Shown: positions 15,361 to 25,121 of the stretch, in pieces
Layout of the letters: each line of letters opens with the position of its first letter
Position numbering within the stretch: the first letter of the stretch is position 1
Notes under the pieces: model-generated
Seen by the model: only the letters and a program-made list of their open reading frames with translations
The model's database searches: none
Told to the model about the DNA's origin: nothing
Translations under genes and position numbers: made by a program
Assembly (NCBI GenBank): GCA_035515075.1
Contig: DATJBZ010000027.1
Span: 1-64,000 of the forward strand
Direction: 5' to 3'
Length of the DNA stretch: 64,000 bases
DNA from: Moheibacter sp035515075
Lineage (GTDB): Bacteria; Bacteroidota; Bacteroidia; Flavobacteriales; Weeksellaceae

Positions 15361-17805
15361 ATGTTGAAACCTTTCTTTTTTACATTGTTCTTTTGTTCTA
15401 CTTTTTTATTTTCTCAAACCAAAATTACCGTTTTAGAAGATTACCCTGAAGACACACCCATTGCCTCAGTCATTGTTTTGGACGATAAAAACGTGCAATT
15501 GGGACAAACCAATGCACAAGGAATTTTCGTCGTTCCGGCCAACATCCAGCACATACAGTTGGTGCTACCAGGTTATGAAACCAAAAAATTATTTGTCTAT
15601 GGCAAAGACATCATCACGCAATTGACTCCGATTACGGTTCATTTGGCCACTTCCGAAATTTCAAATACCGACAATCGCGCCAGGAATTTAATCAAAGAAG
15701 TCATTCAAAACAAAAAGAAAAACAGCATTGAAAATCTAAAAACCTACGAATACAAGACCTACACCAAGTTTTTGGTCACAGCTTCAACCGATTCGATGCC
15801 TTACATTCTTTTCCCAAGAAACGAAAATGATTCCAGTTACAACGAAGTGCGTAGATTGTTGGACAAAAGCCATTTGATGTTGGGCGAACGTGCCATGGAC
15901 CATAAATTCTCCCATCGTTTTGGCCATAAAAACACGGTCAAAGCCACGCGGATTTCAGGCACGAAATTGCCGATGTATGAATTCATGGCGATGCAACCGA
16001 TCAGTCATTCGTTGGAAGAAGACAAAATCAAGTTTTTCTTGGCAGAATTCGCCAATCCCATTTCCAATTTGGGTTTGAAAGAATACCGTTACCGCTTGTC
16101 TGAGCCTGAAAAAATTGAAGGCAAAACACTGACCGTAATTGCTTTCTATCCCAGCAACAACAAAACTGACAAACAACAAATCAAAGGATACATCTGGATT
16201 GATCCTACAACCAAAGCGGTGGCACGATTTTATGCTGAAAATCTGTCTGAAACCAAGGTCGCTGAACTCGAAATGGAATGGACTGCTTTCCAAAATTTTT
16301 GGGTACCTTCACAACAGCGTTTTCGTATGGACGGTGGAAGCATCAGCTATCCAAGCTTGAAAGACAGCGTTTTATCCGATGGTCAAGTGCGTTTGGACAC
16401 CATTAAAAAGAAAGAAAGGGTCTGGTTGCATTTGACCACCCACTTCAAAGACTTGATTTCACCCAAAGAATTCGAACGAAAAGAATTCAAAGGTTATGAG
16501 ACCGACATTGATTTGGACGCAGTGGACGAATCGGATGAAGTATTGAAAGCCTACCGCGACAACCAATTGACGGAAATGGAAGAAAATACGTATGTAAAAA
16601 TTGACTCCATCGGCCAAAAATACAACATGGACCGCAACATTCGCTTGATGCGGGTACTGACTTCTGGCGGGAAATATGGCATTGGCAAATTCGATTTGGA
16701 TTTGACCCAATTGTTCAATTACAACAATTACGAAGGATTTCGGTTGGGCTTGGGCGGCAATACCAATTACAAATTCAATGACCGTTTGTCGTTGAATGGC
16801 TATGTTGCTTATGGTTTCAAAGACGAAGCTTTCAAATATGGCGGTGGTTTTGACTATTTGGTCAACAAACCTTACTCAGGCAAAATATTTGCAAATTACG
16901 CCAATGATGTGGCAGCAGCAGGACGAAATCGATTGGATTTACAAAATGCCTATGTGCAGTTTTTACAACAAAATCTATCGAATTTATACAACGACCATTT
17001 TTACAGTTACCAACGCGTAAAATTGGGCTATCAGCAAGATTTTTTACAAAACATTACTTTGCGCGTCGCGGGAATTTACCACGAAAAAACGGCGGAATTT
17101 GATTACCAATATCAATCGCAAGCAGCCGACCACACTTTCAAAAGTTTGGATACAGAAATCGCATTGCGCTGGGCGCCCAAAGACCGCTATGTGCGAACGC
17201 CATACGGAAAAGTGACCATCAACAGCGGTTTGCCCGTTTTTTACTTGACTTTTTCACAAGGTTGGAAAGCGTTTGATGCAAGCCACACTCCGACAAAGAT
17301 CGATTTTACTTATTTGGATGAATTCCGCACTTTCTTGGGGAAAACCGATTTTCAATTCCATGCTGGAAAAGTTTGGGGTGATACCCCTATTCTGAATTTG
17401 TACGAAGGCATGGGCAATGCCAAAAAAGGAGACCAAATCTTGAAACACTTTGGTGTCGCTGGTTTGAACAATTTTGAAACCATGCGTCCTGGAGAATTTT
17501 ATTCGGACCAATACGTGATGTTCAACTTTTCACACAAATTCGCTGGTTTTCGATTGTTCAACCGAGAGATCTTTCCTGATTTCATTTACAGAGGTTTGTT
17601 GGGCGACATGAAAAATCCGGAAGACCATCAAATCATCGAATTTCAATCGCCCAATCAATTGTACCAAGAAGCTGGTTTAGAATTCAATCAATTGATTTAC
17701 AAAATGATTGGCGTGGGAGCCTATTACCGTTTTGGCGCCTATCATTTGCCGACTTTTGACCAAAATTTCTTTGTCAAATTGACCTTAAAAATGGATTTAT
17801 TTTAA
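15361..17805 (+). CDS. DUF5686 outer-membrane protein with carboxypeptidase-regulatory-like N-terminus
   Basis: This 814-residue protein starts with a signal peptide (LFSQ-TK), then a CarboxypepD_reg-like beta-sandwich (about residues 22-100, with PIASVIVLDDKNVQLGQTNAQG). A conserved DUF5686 middle region follows, and a long series of alternating aromatic beta strands ends in KLTLKMDLF, typical of an outer-membrane barrel. The family is common in Bacteroidota and sometimes encoded near TonB-dependent systems, but has no established function. It follows the Omp85 gene by 91 bases with its own candidate promoter. Confidence 0.8.
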   Translation: MLKPFFFTLFFCSTFLFSQTKITVLEDYPEDTPIASVIVLDDKNVQLGQTNAQGIFVVPANIQHIQLVLPGYETKKLFVYGKDIITQLTPITVHLATSEISNTDNRARNLIKEVIQNKKKNSIENLKTYEYKTYTKFLVTASTDSMPYILFPRNENDSSYNEVRRLLDKSHLMLGERAMDHKFSHRFGHKNTVKATRISGTKLPMYEFMAMQPISHSLEEDKIKFFLAEFANPISNLGLKEYRYRLSEPEKIEGKTLTVIAFYPSNNKTDKQQIKGYIWIDPTTKAVARFYAENLSETKVAELEMEWTAFQNFWVPSQQRFRMDGGSISYPSLKDSVLSDGQVRLDTIKKKERVWLHLTTHFKDLISPKEFERKEFKGYETDIDLDAVDESDEVLKAYRDNQLTEMEENTYVKIDSIGQKYNMDRNIRLMRVLTSGGKYGIGKFDLDLTQLFNYNNYEGFRLGLGGNTNYKFNDRLSLNGYVAYGFKDEAFKYGGGFDYLVNKPYSGKIFANYANDVAAAGRNRLDLQNAYVQFLQQNLSNLYNDHFYSYQRVKLGYQQDFLQNITLRVAGIYHEKTAEFDYQYQSQAADHTFKSLDTEIALRWAPKDRYVRTPYGKVTINSGLPVFYLTFSQGWKAFDASHTPTKIDFTYLDEFRTFLGKTDFQFHAGKVWGDTPILNLYEGMGNAKKGDQILKHFGVAGLNNFETMRPGEFYSDQYVMFNFSHKFAGFRLFNREIFPDFIYRGLLGDMKNPEDHQIIEFQSPNQLYQEAGLEFNQLIYKMIGVGAYYRFGAYHLPTFDQNFFVKLTLKMDLF

Positions 17806-17820
17806 AACAAACACCATCAT

Positions 17821-18513
17821 TTACGGCGTAGAAGTCGACAATTGAACGATTTTCCCATTTTGGAAACGATGGCCATTCAATCCGAAATCGTATAAATATT
17901 CCGCCATTTCAACCGCTGAAATCGGTGCTTGGTAACCTGGAAAAGCTTCTTCCAACATTTCAGTTTGCACAGCACCTAAGGCGACGCAATTGATTCTTGC
18001 TTGTTTTTCGGTAAATTCTTCCGCCAACAATTCGGTCAAAGTCACAATGCCCGCTTTGGAAGAAGAATAAGATGACAAGCCCGGGAATTTCACCGAACCT
18101 TGCACCGCGCCCATCGTCGTGATGTTGACAATGTGTGCATCTTGATTCATTTTGTGTTCCAACAATTGAATGATGCGAAAAGGCGCTTTGTAATTCACAG
18201 TCATCGATTGTTCCAAATCCGCTTCGGTAATTTCTTGAAATGGCTTATTGACCAAAAATCCAGCATTGTTGTACAAAACATCGATTTTCTCCCAATCTGC
18301 AACCGCTGAAGCGATTTCATCTAAGGCTGAAAAATTTGCCAAATCGAGCGACAAACAACGACAAACTGAATGATTTTCAAATGCCTTCAATGCTTCCAAT
18401 TTTTTCAAATTCCGCGAAACGACCAAAACGTTGTTGCCATTTTGTAAATGAATTTTAGCCAATTCTCGACCAATTCCTCGACTGGCGCCTGTGATGATGA
18501 TATTTTTTTTCAT
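17821..18513 (-). CDS. Short-chain dehydrogenase/reductase
   Basis: This 230-residue NAD(P)-dependent oxidoreductase shows the Rossmann motif TGASRGIG at 8-15, NNAG near 87-90, a catalytic Ser in NITTMGA and the catalytic YSSSK near 150. The substrate is unknown. Its ATG overlaps the stop of the upstream ABC ATPase gene by four bases, so it is the last gene of the importer operon. This hints at a role in handling the imported compound, for example siderophore reduction, but that is inference only. Confidence 0.85.
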   Translation of the reverse strand: MKKNIIITGASRGIGRELAKIHLQNGNNVLVVSRNLKKLEALKAFENHSVCRCLSLDLANFSALDEIASAVADWEKIDVLYNNAGFLVNKPFQEITEADLEQSMTVNYKAPFRIIQLLEHKMNQDAHIVNITTMGAVQGSVKFPGLSSYSSSKAGIVTLTELLAEEFTEKQARINCVALGAVQTEMLEEAFPGYQAPISAVEMAEYLYDFGLNGHRFQNGKIVQLSTSTP

Positions 18514-19472
18514 AATGCTTTCTTTTTTAAATATTTTATCAATTGTTCGATGCGGTCAAAAGTCTGCTGACCACAACGAATTTGTCCATCGGTCACAAAA
18601 ACTTCAAGCGGCGCATCGGTTGAAATTGCAAATCCATTGCGTTCCAATGCATGTTTGATCCAATAATTGAAATCACTTCCATCGGACATGAATTGGATTG
18701 TTTTAGGTTGGTGATGCTGAAATTGAAAATTGCCCAAACCATAGTTAAACTTGATTTTCTCTTGGGACAATTGCTCATAAATTTGTTGTTCATACGCAAT
18801 TTGTTCCGGAAATCCTGCATGAAATTTTCCTTGGTCCAACCACCAAAGTTGGGTGGCATTTTGCAACAACAAATCAATTTGATGCGAAGCCACCAAAAAA
18901 GTTTTTTGGGTTTCACGGGACAATTTCTCAATCAATTCAAAAATTTTGAACTGATTTTCAATGTCCAAATGCGAAGTCGGTTCGTCCATGATGACCCAAT
19001 CCGTGTCTTGCACCAACGCCCGCGCAATCATCACCATTTGCAATTGTCCATCGCTCAACTGATGCGCCATTTTATTTTTCAAATGAACGATTCCTACTTT
19101 TTCCAACGCATCTTCGATCAATTCTTTTTCAGTTGAAGACAATTTCTGAATGCCTTTTTGGTGGGGCAATCTCCCCAAAGCCAAAACATCCTCCACGGAA
19201 ATGGAAGGAACTTGTTGCAAACGGGAAAAAACAACGGCTATTTTTTGCGCTCTTCTTTGAAAACTCCAATGTTTTGAAATTTGGTTGTCCAGTAAAATCT
19301 CTCCAGACAAAATGGATTGCAAGCCCAAAATCGAATGGATCAAAGTACTTTTCCCTGCCCCGTTTTTTCCTGCCAAACCGACCAATTCTCCCCGCTTCAC
19401 TGTGGCGTTGATGTTCGAACAAATCGCTTGTCCATAACCGATGGCTACACTTTTCAATACCAAATCACTCAT
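18510..19472 (-). CDS. Iron-siderophore type ABC importer, ATPase subunit with C-terminal extension
   Basis: This 320-residue FecE/FhuC-type ATPase has Walker A GKNGAGKST at 35-43, signature LSDGQ at 139-143 and Walker B VIMDEP at 160-165. The first 250 residues match the family length. The last 70 or so are an added alpha/beta segment (from NYGLGNFQF to YLKKKAL) not found in FhuC or BtuD. The gene overlaps the permease gene by eight bases and the dehydrogenase gene by four. The importer probably takes up a ferric siderophore, heme or cobalamin. No substrate-binding protein gene is adjacent. Confidence 0.85.
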   Translation of the reverse strand: MSDLVLKSVAIGYGQAICSNINATVKRGELVGLAGKNGAGKSTLIHSILGLQSILSGEILLDNQISKHWSFQRRAQKIAVVFSRLQQVPSISVEDVLALGRLPHQKGIQKLSSTEKELIEDALEKVGIVHLKNKMAHQLSDGQLQMVMIARALVQDTDWVIMDEPTSHLDIENQFKIFELIEKLSRETQKTFLVASHQIDLLLQNATQLWWLDQGKFHAGFPEQIAYEQQIYEQLSQEKIKFNYGLGNFQFQHHQPKTIQFMSDGSDFNYWIKHALERNGFAISTDAPLEVFVTDGQIRCGQQTFDRIEQLIKYLKKKAL

Positions 19473-20457
19473 GCCATTGGTCGTATTTTCGATTCAACAA
19501 TATGCGCATCACTATCGGAGCGCCAACCAAAGAAGTGATGATATTGATCGGCAAATTTCCATTGGGAAAAATTTGTGCCAACCAAGCAAATACCAACATC
19601 AACAAAACACCGGTCAACAAAACCAACACATACAATTCGACCACCGCCGTACTTTTAAAAACCATGCGACAAATGTGTGGAACCGCCAAACCAATGAAAG
19701 CAATCGGACCAACAAAGGCCGTAGTTGCTGCAGTCAAAATCGCTGACGCAATTAAAATCAACCAACGAATTTGCTGGATATGGATGCCCATGGTTCGGGC
19801 ATAATTTTCTCCCAAACGCAATCCTGAAATGCCTTTCAAAGTAAACATTGAAAGAAAAACTCCCAAAATAGTCATCAAAGCAAATACAGAAATTTGCGCC
19901 CAAGACAAGCCCGAAAGCGAACCAAAAGTCCACAACAAATAGGTTTTAATTTTTTCTGAAGGCGCAAAGAATTGAAATACTCCAATGATGGCAGTTGAAA
20001 AACCCGCAATCATCATTCCGATAATGATCAATGCCGCAGTGGAATTGAGTTTTGTCGAAAAAAACACGATGATTGACAAGGCAAACAAAGCGCCTATAAA
20101 GGAAGCCAAACAAATCAACCAAGAATTGTTCAACCAAGCGGAAAAACCCAAAATCGAAGACAAGAAAATCACGACTGCAACGCCCAAACCAGCAGCGGCA
20201 CTGATCCCCAAGACTGAAGGATCTGCCAATGGATTTCGAAACAACTCTTGCAACAACCACCCGCTGATCGGCAAAGAAATACCCGCCAAAATCGCGGCAA
20301 TGGCTTTGGGCAAACGGTAATCTAGGATCAATTTTCTGGCGATATCATCATTGAAAATATCCAGCAAAGCAACCTGTGCATTGCCAACGGTTAAATTCAA
20401 CAGGAAACTGCCAAAAATCAAAACCAATAAAATGAGGATGCTTAATTTGAATTTCAA
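19465..20457 (-). CDS. Iron-siderophore type ABC importer, permease subunit (FecCD family)
   Basis: This 330-residue membrane protein has about ten hydrophobic helices and FecCD signatures: RLPKAIAAILAG near the N-terminus, NPLADPSVLGISAAAGLG, and GPIAFIGLAVPHICR in the coupling region near the C-terminus. The start is a TTG at 20457, because a stop codon lies four codons upstream and no early ATG is available. A leftward TATATTTG (-7 element) at 20482-20475 lies just upstream and supports this. It is first in the permease-ATPase-dehydrogenase operon. Confidence 0.85.
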   Translation of the reverse strand: MKFKLSILILLVLIFGSFLLNLTVGNAQVALLDIFNDDIARKLILDYRLPKAIAAILAGISLPISGWLLQELFRNPLADPSVLGISAAAGLGVAVVIFLSSILGFSAWLNNSWLICLASFIGALFALSIIVFFSTKLNSTAALIIIGMMIAGFSTAIIGVFQFFAPSEKIKTYLLWTFGSLSGLSWAQISVFALMTILGVFLSMFTLKGISGLRLGENYARTMGIHIQQIRWLILIASAILTAATTAFVGPIAFIGLAVPHICRMVFKSTAVVELYVLVLLTGVLLMLVFAWLAQIFPNGNLPINIITSLVGAPIVMRILLNRKYDQWHE

Positions 20458-20554
20458 AAGTCGTATTTAAAACACAAATATACTCAACAATTTTGCATCG
20501 TTGCGGTTTCAAATGTGGTGATTTCAATTGCCTAGAAAAAACTAACTTTACGCT

Positions 20555-21115
20555 ATGACAAAACTGCACATCAAAAATATGGTTTGCCCACGCTGTATTT
20601 TGGCGATTGAGAAGACTTTGAATGATTTAAACATTTCTGCTGCTGAAATTCGTTTGGGAGAAGTAGTATTGAATGAAAACATTACACCAGAAAAGTTGCT
20701 TCAATTTCAAACAATGATCGAAAATTTGGGCTTTGAATTGTTGGACGATAAAAATGCAGCTTTGATCAATCAAATTAAAACGATAATTATTCAACACATT
20801 CAATCTAAAAAGCTAAGGAATTGGAATTTTTCTGAAATTTTAGCGAGCGAACTGCACAAAGAGTATTCTCAATTGAGCAAACTTTTTTCAGCGACCATGG
20901 GCATGACCATTGAGCAGTTCACCATTCTTCAAAAAACAGAAAAAATCAAAGAGTTGTTGGTTTATGATGAACTCAGTTTAAAAGAAATCGCTTTGCAATT
21001 GGATTACAGCAGTGCAGCGCATTTATCGGCTCAATTCAAGAAAACAACGGGTTTGACGCCAACGGCTTTTAAAAAATTGAACGAACGCCACAGACAATCT
21101 TTGGATAAAATTTGA
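20555..21115 (+). CDS. HMA-domain AraC-type transcriptional regulator (probable copper sensor)
   Basis: This 186-residue protein fuses a heavy-metal-associated-like domain (residues 1-65, metal site MVCPRC with C11 and C14) to a C-terminal AraC/XylS double helix-turn-helix (about 95-185, with LSLKEIALQLDYSSAAHLSAQFKK). It lies 70 bases upstream of copA in the same direction. It is therefore likely to sense Cu(I) or another soft metal through the CxxC and activate or repress the efflux pump. The architecture is found in Bacteroidota, where MerR/CueR-type regulators are often absent. The metal identity is inferred. Confidence 0.8.
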   Translation: MTKLHIKNMVCPRCILAIEKTLNDLNISAAEIRLGEVVLNENITPEKLLQFQTMIENLGFELLDDKNAALINQIKTIIIQHIQSKKLRNWNFSEILASELHKEYSQLSKLFSATMGMTIEQFTILQKTEKIKELLVYDELSLKEIALQLDYSSAAHLSAQFKKTTGLTPTAFKKLNERHRQSLDKI

Positions 21116-21185
21116 CAATTCTTACCAGAATTCTATAATTAATTGGCAATTTATAGAGCGAACTTTGTTGCATAAAATTAAAATC

Positions 21186-23696
21186 ATGAACACAGACAAT
21201 ACATCTATTTATCTTCCGCTTGAAAAAGTGGACAGCGAGCATTGTGCATTGATCGTTGAGAAGGAATTGAGTAAAATAGCGGACATTCAAAACATCCAAG
21301 TTGAAATCAACAACAAAAGAGCCAAAATTTCTGCCAAAAATCCAGCGGAAACTTTGGTAGAGGCTGTTCAGAAAATTCGAAGTTTGGGCTATGAAGTACC
21401 TACTTTGAAAAAAAGATTTCCAGTATTGAATTTGAGTTGTGCGTCTTGTGCATCGAGTTCGCAGAATATTTTAAAAATGCAGACGGGAGTAATTGACGCA
21501 AAAGTGAATTATGCTAATACCGCAGCTGAAATTGAGTTCATTCCAAATTTAATTCAAACCAAAGATTTAAAAGCTGCTTTGCAAAGCGCTGGATATGATT
21601 TGATGATCGATGAATCGGAAGATGCACAAAATGAATTGGAAGAAATTCAACAAGAAAATTTCAAAAAACTCAAAAAAAGAACCCTTTGGGCGATTGTACT
21701 ATCGGTTCCTTTGCTGTTGATTGGAATGGTTTTTATGGAAATGCCTTATGCAAATTACATGATGTGGGCACTTTCCACACCGATTGTTTTTGTGTTTGGC
21801 CAACAGTTTTTTGTGGGCGCTTGGAAACAACTGAAAAACCGCTCATCCAACATGGATACTTTGGTCGCGATGAGTACAGGAATTGCTTATGTTTTCAGCG
21901 TTTTCAACATGATTTATCCTGAATTTTGGACCAATAAAGGTTTAGAAGCCCATGTTTATTTTGAAGCGGCAGGCGTGATCATCGCTTTCATTTTGATTGG
22001 AAAATACATGGAAGAAAGAGCGAAAAGCAATACTTCTTCCGCGATTAAAAAATTGATTGGTTTACAACCTAAAGTGGTGACTTTGGTCGAGAAAGATGGA
22101 AATCACCGTGAAATTCCGATGGCCTCAATTCAAGTAGATGACGTACTATTGGTGAAACCAGGCGATAAATTGGCTGTGGATGGCGAAGTGATCTCAGGCA
22201 ATTCTTTTGTGGATGAAAGCATGATTTCGGGTGAACCTTTGGCGGTTGAAAAAACAATCGGCAGCAAAGTTTTTGCGGGTACGCTGAATCAAAAGGGAAG
22301 TTTTCAATTCAAAGCTGAACAAGTGGGTGGCGATACTTTGTTGAGTCAAATTATTCGAATGATTCAAGATGCCCAAGGCAGTAAAGCGCCCGTTCAGAAA
22401 TTGGTCGATAAGATCGCAGCGGTATTTGTGCCAATCGTTTTGGGGATTGCTTTGTTGACTTTTGTGCTTTGGCTCATTTTGGGTGGTGAAAATGGATTGA
22501 CACATGGTTTGCTGACCATGATTACGGTTTTGGTCATTGCTTGTCCTTGTGCTTTGGGCTTGGCAACGCCAACAGCGATCATGGTCGGTGTAGGAAAAGG
22601 TGCGGAACAAGGCATTTTGATCAAAGATGCAGAGAGTTTAGAAAAAGCAAAAAACATTGATGTCGTGGTTTTGGACAAAACGGGGACGATCACCGAAGGA
22701 AAGCCTACCGTTCAACAATTGAGTTGGTTCAATGTGGATGCGGTACAATTTGCGCCAATTTTATATTCGATCGAAAAACAATCCGAACATCCTTTGGCGG
22801 ATGCCATTGTTCAATATTTGGATGTGTACCATTCCGCCGCTGCAGCAGAAGTTTTGTTGCGCAAAAATAAAATTTCACCAGACGAAAAAGACAAACATTT
22901 GGTGCCACCACGCATTGAAAATTTATTGATCGAAGGCATGGCAATCGAAAATGCTTCAGGTAAAGGAATCATAGGCACATTAAAAGATGAAAAATACTTC
23001 GTGGGCAATCCGACTTTTATTCAAGAACAAAACATTCCTTTGAGTTTGGACTTTGAAAATTGGATGAATCACCGAGAAAATCAGGATAAAACCATTGTTT
23101 TGTTCAGCAATTCTTCGCGAATTTTGGCCGCAATTGCGATTGCAGACACCATCAAACCGACTTCAAAAGCAGCGATTCAAAAGATGCATGATTTGGGTTT
23201 AAAAGTGTATATGTTGACTGGCGACAATGCAGCTTCGGCAGCGGCTGTAGCGAGAAAAGTTAATTTAGACGATTACCAAGCTGGGGGTTTGCCTGAAGAA
23301 AAGTTAAATTTCATCAAAAAATTACAAGCCGAAGGAAAAGTCGTTGCGATGTCCGGAGATGGCATCAATGACAGTGCAGCTTTGGCACAAGCAGACGTTG
23401 GTATCGCGATGGGAAAAGGCAGTGACATTGCAATTGAATCCGCTAAAATGACCATTCTTTCCAATGATTTGATGAAAATTCCAGCGGCGATTCAATTGTC
23501 CAAACAAACCGTATCGACCATTCGACAAAATTTATTTTGGGCGTTTATTTACAACATCATCGGTATCCCAATCGCTGCAGGCTTGTTGTATCCCATCAAT
23601 GGTTTTTTATTGAATCCGATGATTGCAGGAGCAGCCATGGCGTTCAGTAGTGTGAGCGTAGTGAGCAATAGTTTGCGTTTGAAATGGAGAAAATAA
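21186..23696 (+). CDS. copA: Copper-translocating P-type ATPase
   Basis: This 836-residue P1B ATPase exports Cu(I). Two N-terminal HMA folds are present, but only the second has a metal site (SCASC, C85 and C88). The first has lost CxxC and keeps a single cysteine (C20). Eight membrane helices follow, with the ion site CPC at 453-455, the phosphorylation motif DKTGT (D497), the SEHPLA motif of P1B pumps, TGDN and GDGINDSAAL. The start is the ATG at 21186. An ATG seven codons earlier gives a less typical lead. It pairs with the HMA-AraC regulator just upstream. Confidence 0.93.
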   Translation: MNTDNTSIYLPLEKVDSEHCALIVEKELSKIADIQNIQVEINNKRAKISAKNPAETLVEAVQKIRSLGYEVPTLKKRFPVLNLSCASCASSSQNILKMQTGVIDAKVNYANTAAEIEFIPNLIQTKDLKAALQSAGYDLMIDESEDAQNELEEIQQENFKKLKKRTLWAIVLSVPLLLIGMVFMEMPYANYMMWALSTPIVFVFGQQFFVGAWKQLKNRSSNMDTLVAMSTGIAYVFSVFNMIYPEFWTNKGLEAHVYFEAAGVIIAFILIGKYMEERAKSNTSSAIKKLIGLQPKVVTLVEKDGNHREIPMASIQVDDVLLVKPGDKLAVDGEVISGNSFVDESMISGEPLAVEKTIGSKVFAGTLNQKGSFQFKAEQVGGDTLLSQIIRMIQDAQGSKAPVQKLVDKIAAVFVPIVLGIALLTFVLWLILGGENGLTHGLLTMITVLVIACPCALGLATPTAIMVGVGKGAEQGILIKDAESLEKAKNIDVVVLDKTGTITEGKPTVQQLSWFNVDAVQFAPILYSIEKQSEHPLADAIVQYLDVYHSAAAAEVLLRKNKISPDEKDKHLVPPRIENLLIEGMAIENASGKGIIGTLKDEKYFVGNPTFIQEQNIPLSLDFENWMNHRENQDKTIVLFSNSSRILAAIAIADTIKPTSKAAIQKMHDLGLKVYMLTGDNAASAAAVARKVNLDDYQAGGLPEEKLNFIKKLQAEGKVVAMSGDGINDSAALAQADVGIAMGKGSDIAIESAKMTILSNDLMKIPAAIQLSKQTVSTIRQNLFWAFIYNIIGIPIAAGLLYPINGFLLNPMIAGAAMAFSSVSVVSNSLRLKWRK

Positions 23697-23759
23697 CCAT
23701 TGCATTTTTAAATTCATTCAAATTTTCATTAATTCGTCAAAAATAGAATCAAAATCAAT

Positions 23760-24539
23760 ATGAACATCATTAGTTATAACGTCAATGGCATTCGAGCGGC
23801 CATGAGAAAGAATTTGGACGAATGGATTTCAGTTGCTCAGCCCGATATTTTATGCTTGCAAGAAACCAAGGCGCAACCCGATCAAATTCAATCTGAAATT
23901 GAAACCATTGAAGCTTTGGGCTACCATACATATTGGCATTCTGCAGAAAAAAAAGGTTACAGTGGCGTGGCGATTTTTTCCAAAGAAAAACCTTTGAATG
24001 TCACTTACGGAACGGGCATCGATTACATCGACCATGAAGGAAGGGTTTTGCGCGCCGATTATGAGAATTTTTCTGTAATCAGTGTGTATGTGCCGAGCGG
24101 CACCAATATGGAAGAGCGTTTGGATTTCAAATTGAAATTTTGTTATGACTTTTTGGATTACATCAAAGCATTGAAAAAAGAAATTCCGCATTTGATCATT
24201 TGTGGCGATTACAATGTCTGTCATCAAGCGATTGACATCCACGATCCCGTACGAAATTCCAGAGTTTCAGGTTTTTTACCCGTTGAACGCGAATGGTTGA
24301 CCAATTATATGAAAGAATGTGAATTGATCGATTCGTTTCGTTATTTCGTCAAAGAACCACACCATTACAGTTGGTGGAGTTACCGCGCCAATTCAAGGGC
24401 GAACAACAAAGGCTGGCGGATCGATTACAACATGGTCAGCCGTTCATTGGAAAACAAGATGACGCGGGCAGCCATTTTGCCAGAAGCTCACCATTCGGAC
24501 CATTGTCCCGTTTTGGTGACCTTGGATTTTGGTGAATGA
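23760..24539 (+). CDS. xth: Exodeoxyribonuclease III
   Basis: This 259-residue AP endonuclease/3'-5' exonuclease of base excision repair matches the family length. Metal and catalytic motifs are NVNGIRAA, LQETKA (Glu metal ligand), GDYNVCHQAIDIHDP (Asp/Asn pair), RIDYN and the C-terminal SDHCPV (catalytic His). It is not evidently part of a longer operon: the gap to copA is 63 bases and OsmC downstream has its own promoter. Confidence 0.93.
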   Translation: MNIISYNVNGIRAAMRKNLDEWISVAQPDILCLQETKAQPDQIQSEIETIEALGYHTYWHSAEKKGYSGVAIFSKEKPLNVTYGTGIDYIDHEGRVLRADYENFSVISVYVPSGTNMEERLDFKLKFCYDFLDYIKALKKEIPHLIICGDYNVCHQAIDIHDPVRNSRVSGFLPVEREWLTNYMKECELIDSFRYFVKEPHHYSWWSYRANSRANNKGWRIDYNMVSRSLENKMTRAAILPEAHHSDHCPVLVTLDFGE

Positions 24540-24577
24540 TTGATTTTGAACCACTTTTATCTTTTAATTAACGTTCA

Positions 24578-24613
24578 TTTGGAGCTGTTTTCACGCGATT
24601 TTTTGTAATTTTG
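24578..24613 (+). promoter_or_regulatory. Promoter of the OsmC-family gene
   Basis: TTTG (24578-24581) and TAATTTTG (24606-24613) are separated by 24 bases, slightly longer than ideal. The leader to the ATG at 24678 is about 55 nt. Confidence 0.55.
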
Positions 24614-24677
24614 AATCATTCTAAACTAACCATTTGAAAGGATGGTTACATTTATTCATCTTTTAAACATCAATCAA

Positions 24678-25097
24678 ATGAAAACACACAAAGCTGGAGC
24701 CATTTGGAAAGGCTCTATCAAAGACGGAAACGGGACTTTGTCCACTAAAAGCAACGTGCTCAACGGAAAACAATATTCGTTCAAAACGCGTTTTGAGAAT
24801 GGGGATGGGACCAATCCAGATGAACTTTTGGCTGCTTCACATGCAGGTTGTTATGCCATGGCCTTGAGCAAATTTTTAGGCGATGCGGGCTACACACCCA
24901 ACACATTGGATGCAACCGCTGAAATCACCATGGATCCTGAAAAGTTGGCCTTGACCACTTCTCATTTGACTTTGAAAGCGGACATTCCGAACATTTCAAA
25001 TGAGGAATTTCAACAATTGGCCCAAGCGGCCAAAGACAATTGTCCCATCAGCAAAGTGATGAATTTGGATATCAGTTTAGACGCTGAATTGATCTAA
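24678..25097 (+). CDS. OsmC/Ohr-family peroxiredoxin
   Basis: This 139-residue protein reduces organic hydroperoxides using two conserved cysteines, seen here in SHAGCYAMALS (peroxidatic) and DNCPISKVM (resolving). The GNGTLSTKSNVLNGKQYSF strand pattern and length suit OsmC. The ATG at 24678 (MKTHKAGAIWKG) lies downstream of the promoter. An in-frame ATG at 24642 would add 12 atypical residues. Confidence 0.88.
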   Translation: MKTHKAGAIWKGSIKDGNGTLSTKSNVLNGKQYSFKTRFENGDGTNPDELLAASHAGCYAMALSKFLGDAGYTPNTLDATAEITMDPEKLALTTSHLTLKADIPNISNEEFQQLAQAAKDNCPISKVMNLDISLDAELI

Positions 25098-25121
25098 GTT
25101 CAAGCTTTTTTACAAAAAAGT

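Noticed and set aside
18651..19136. A 161-residue rightward frame in the ABC ATPase gene
   Set aside because: It is the antisense shadow of a gene with intact Walker motifs.
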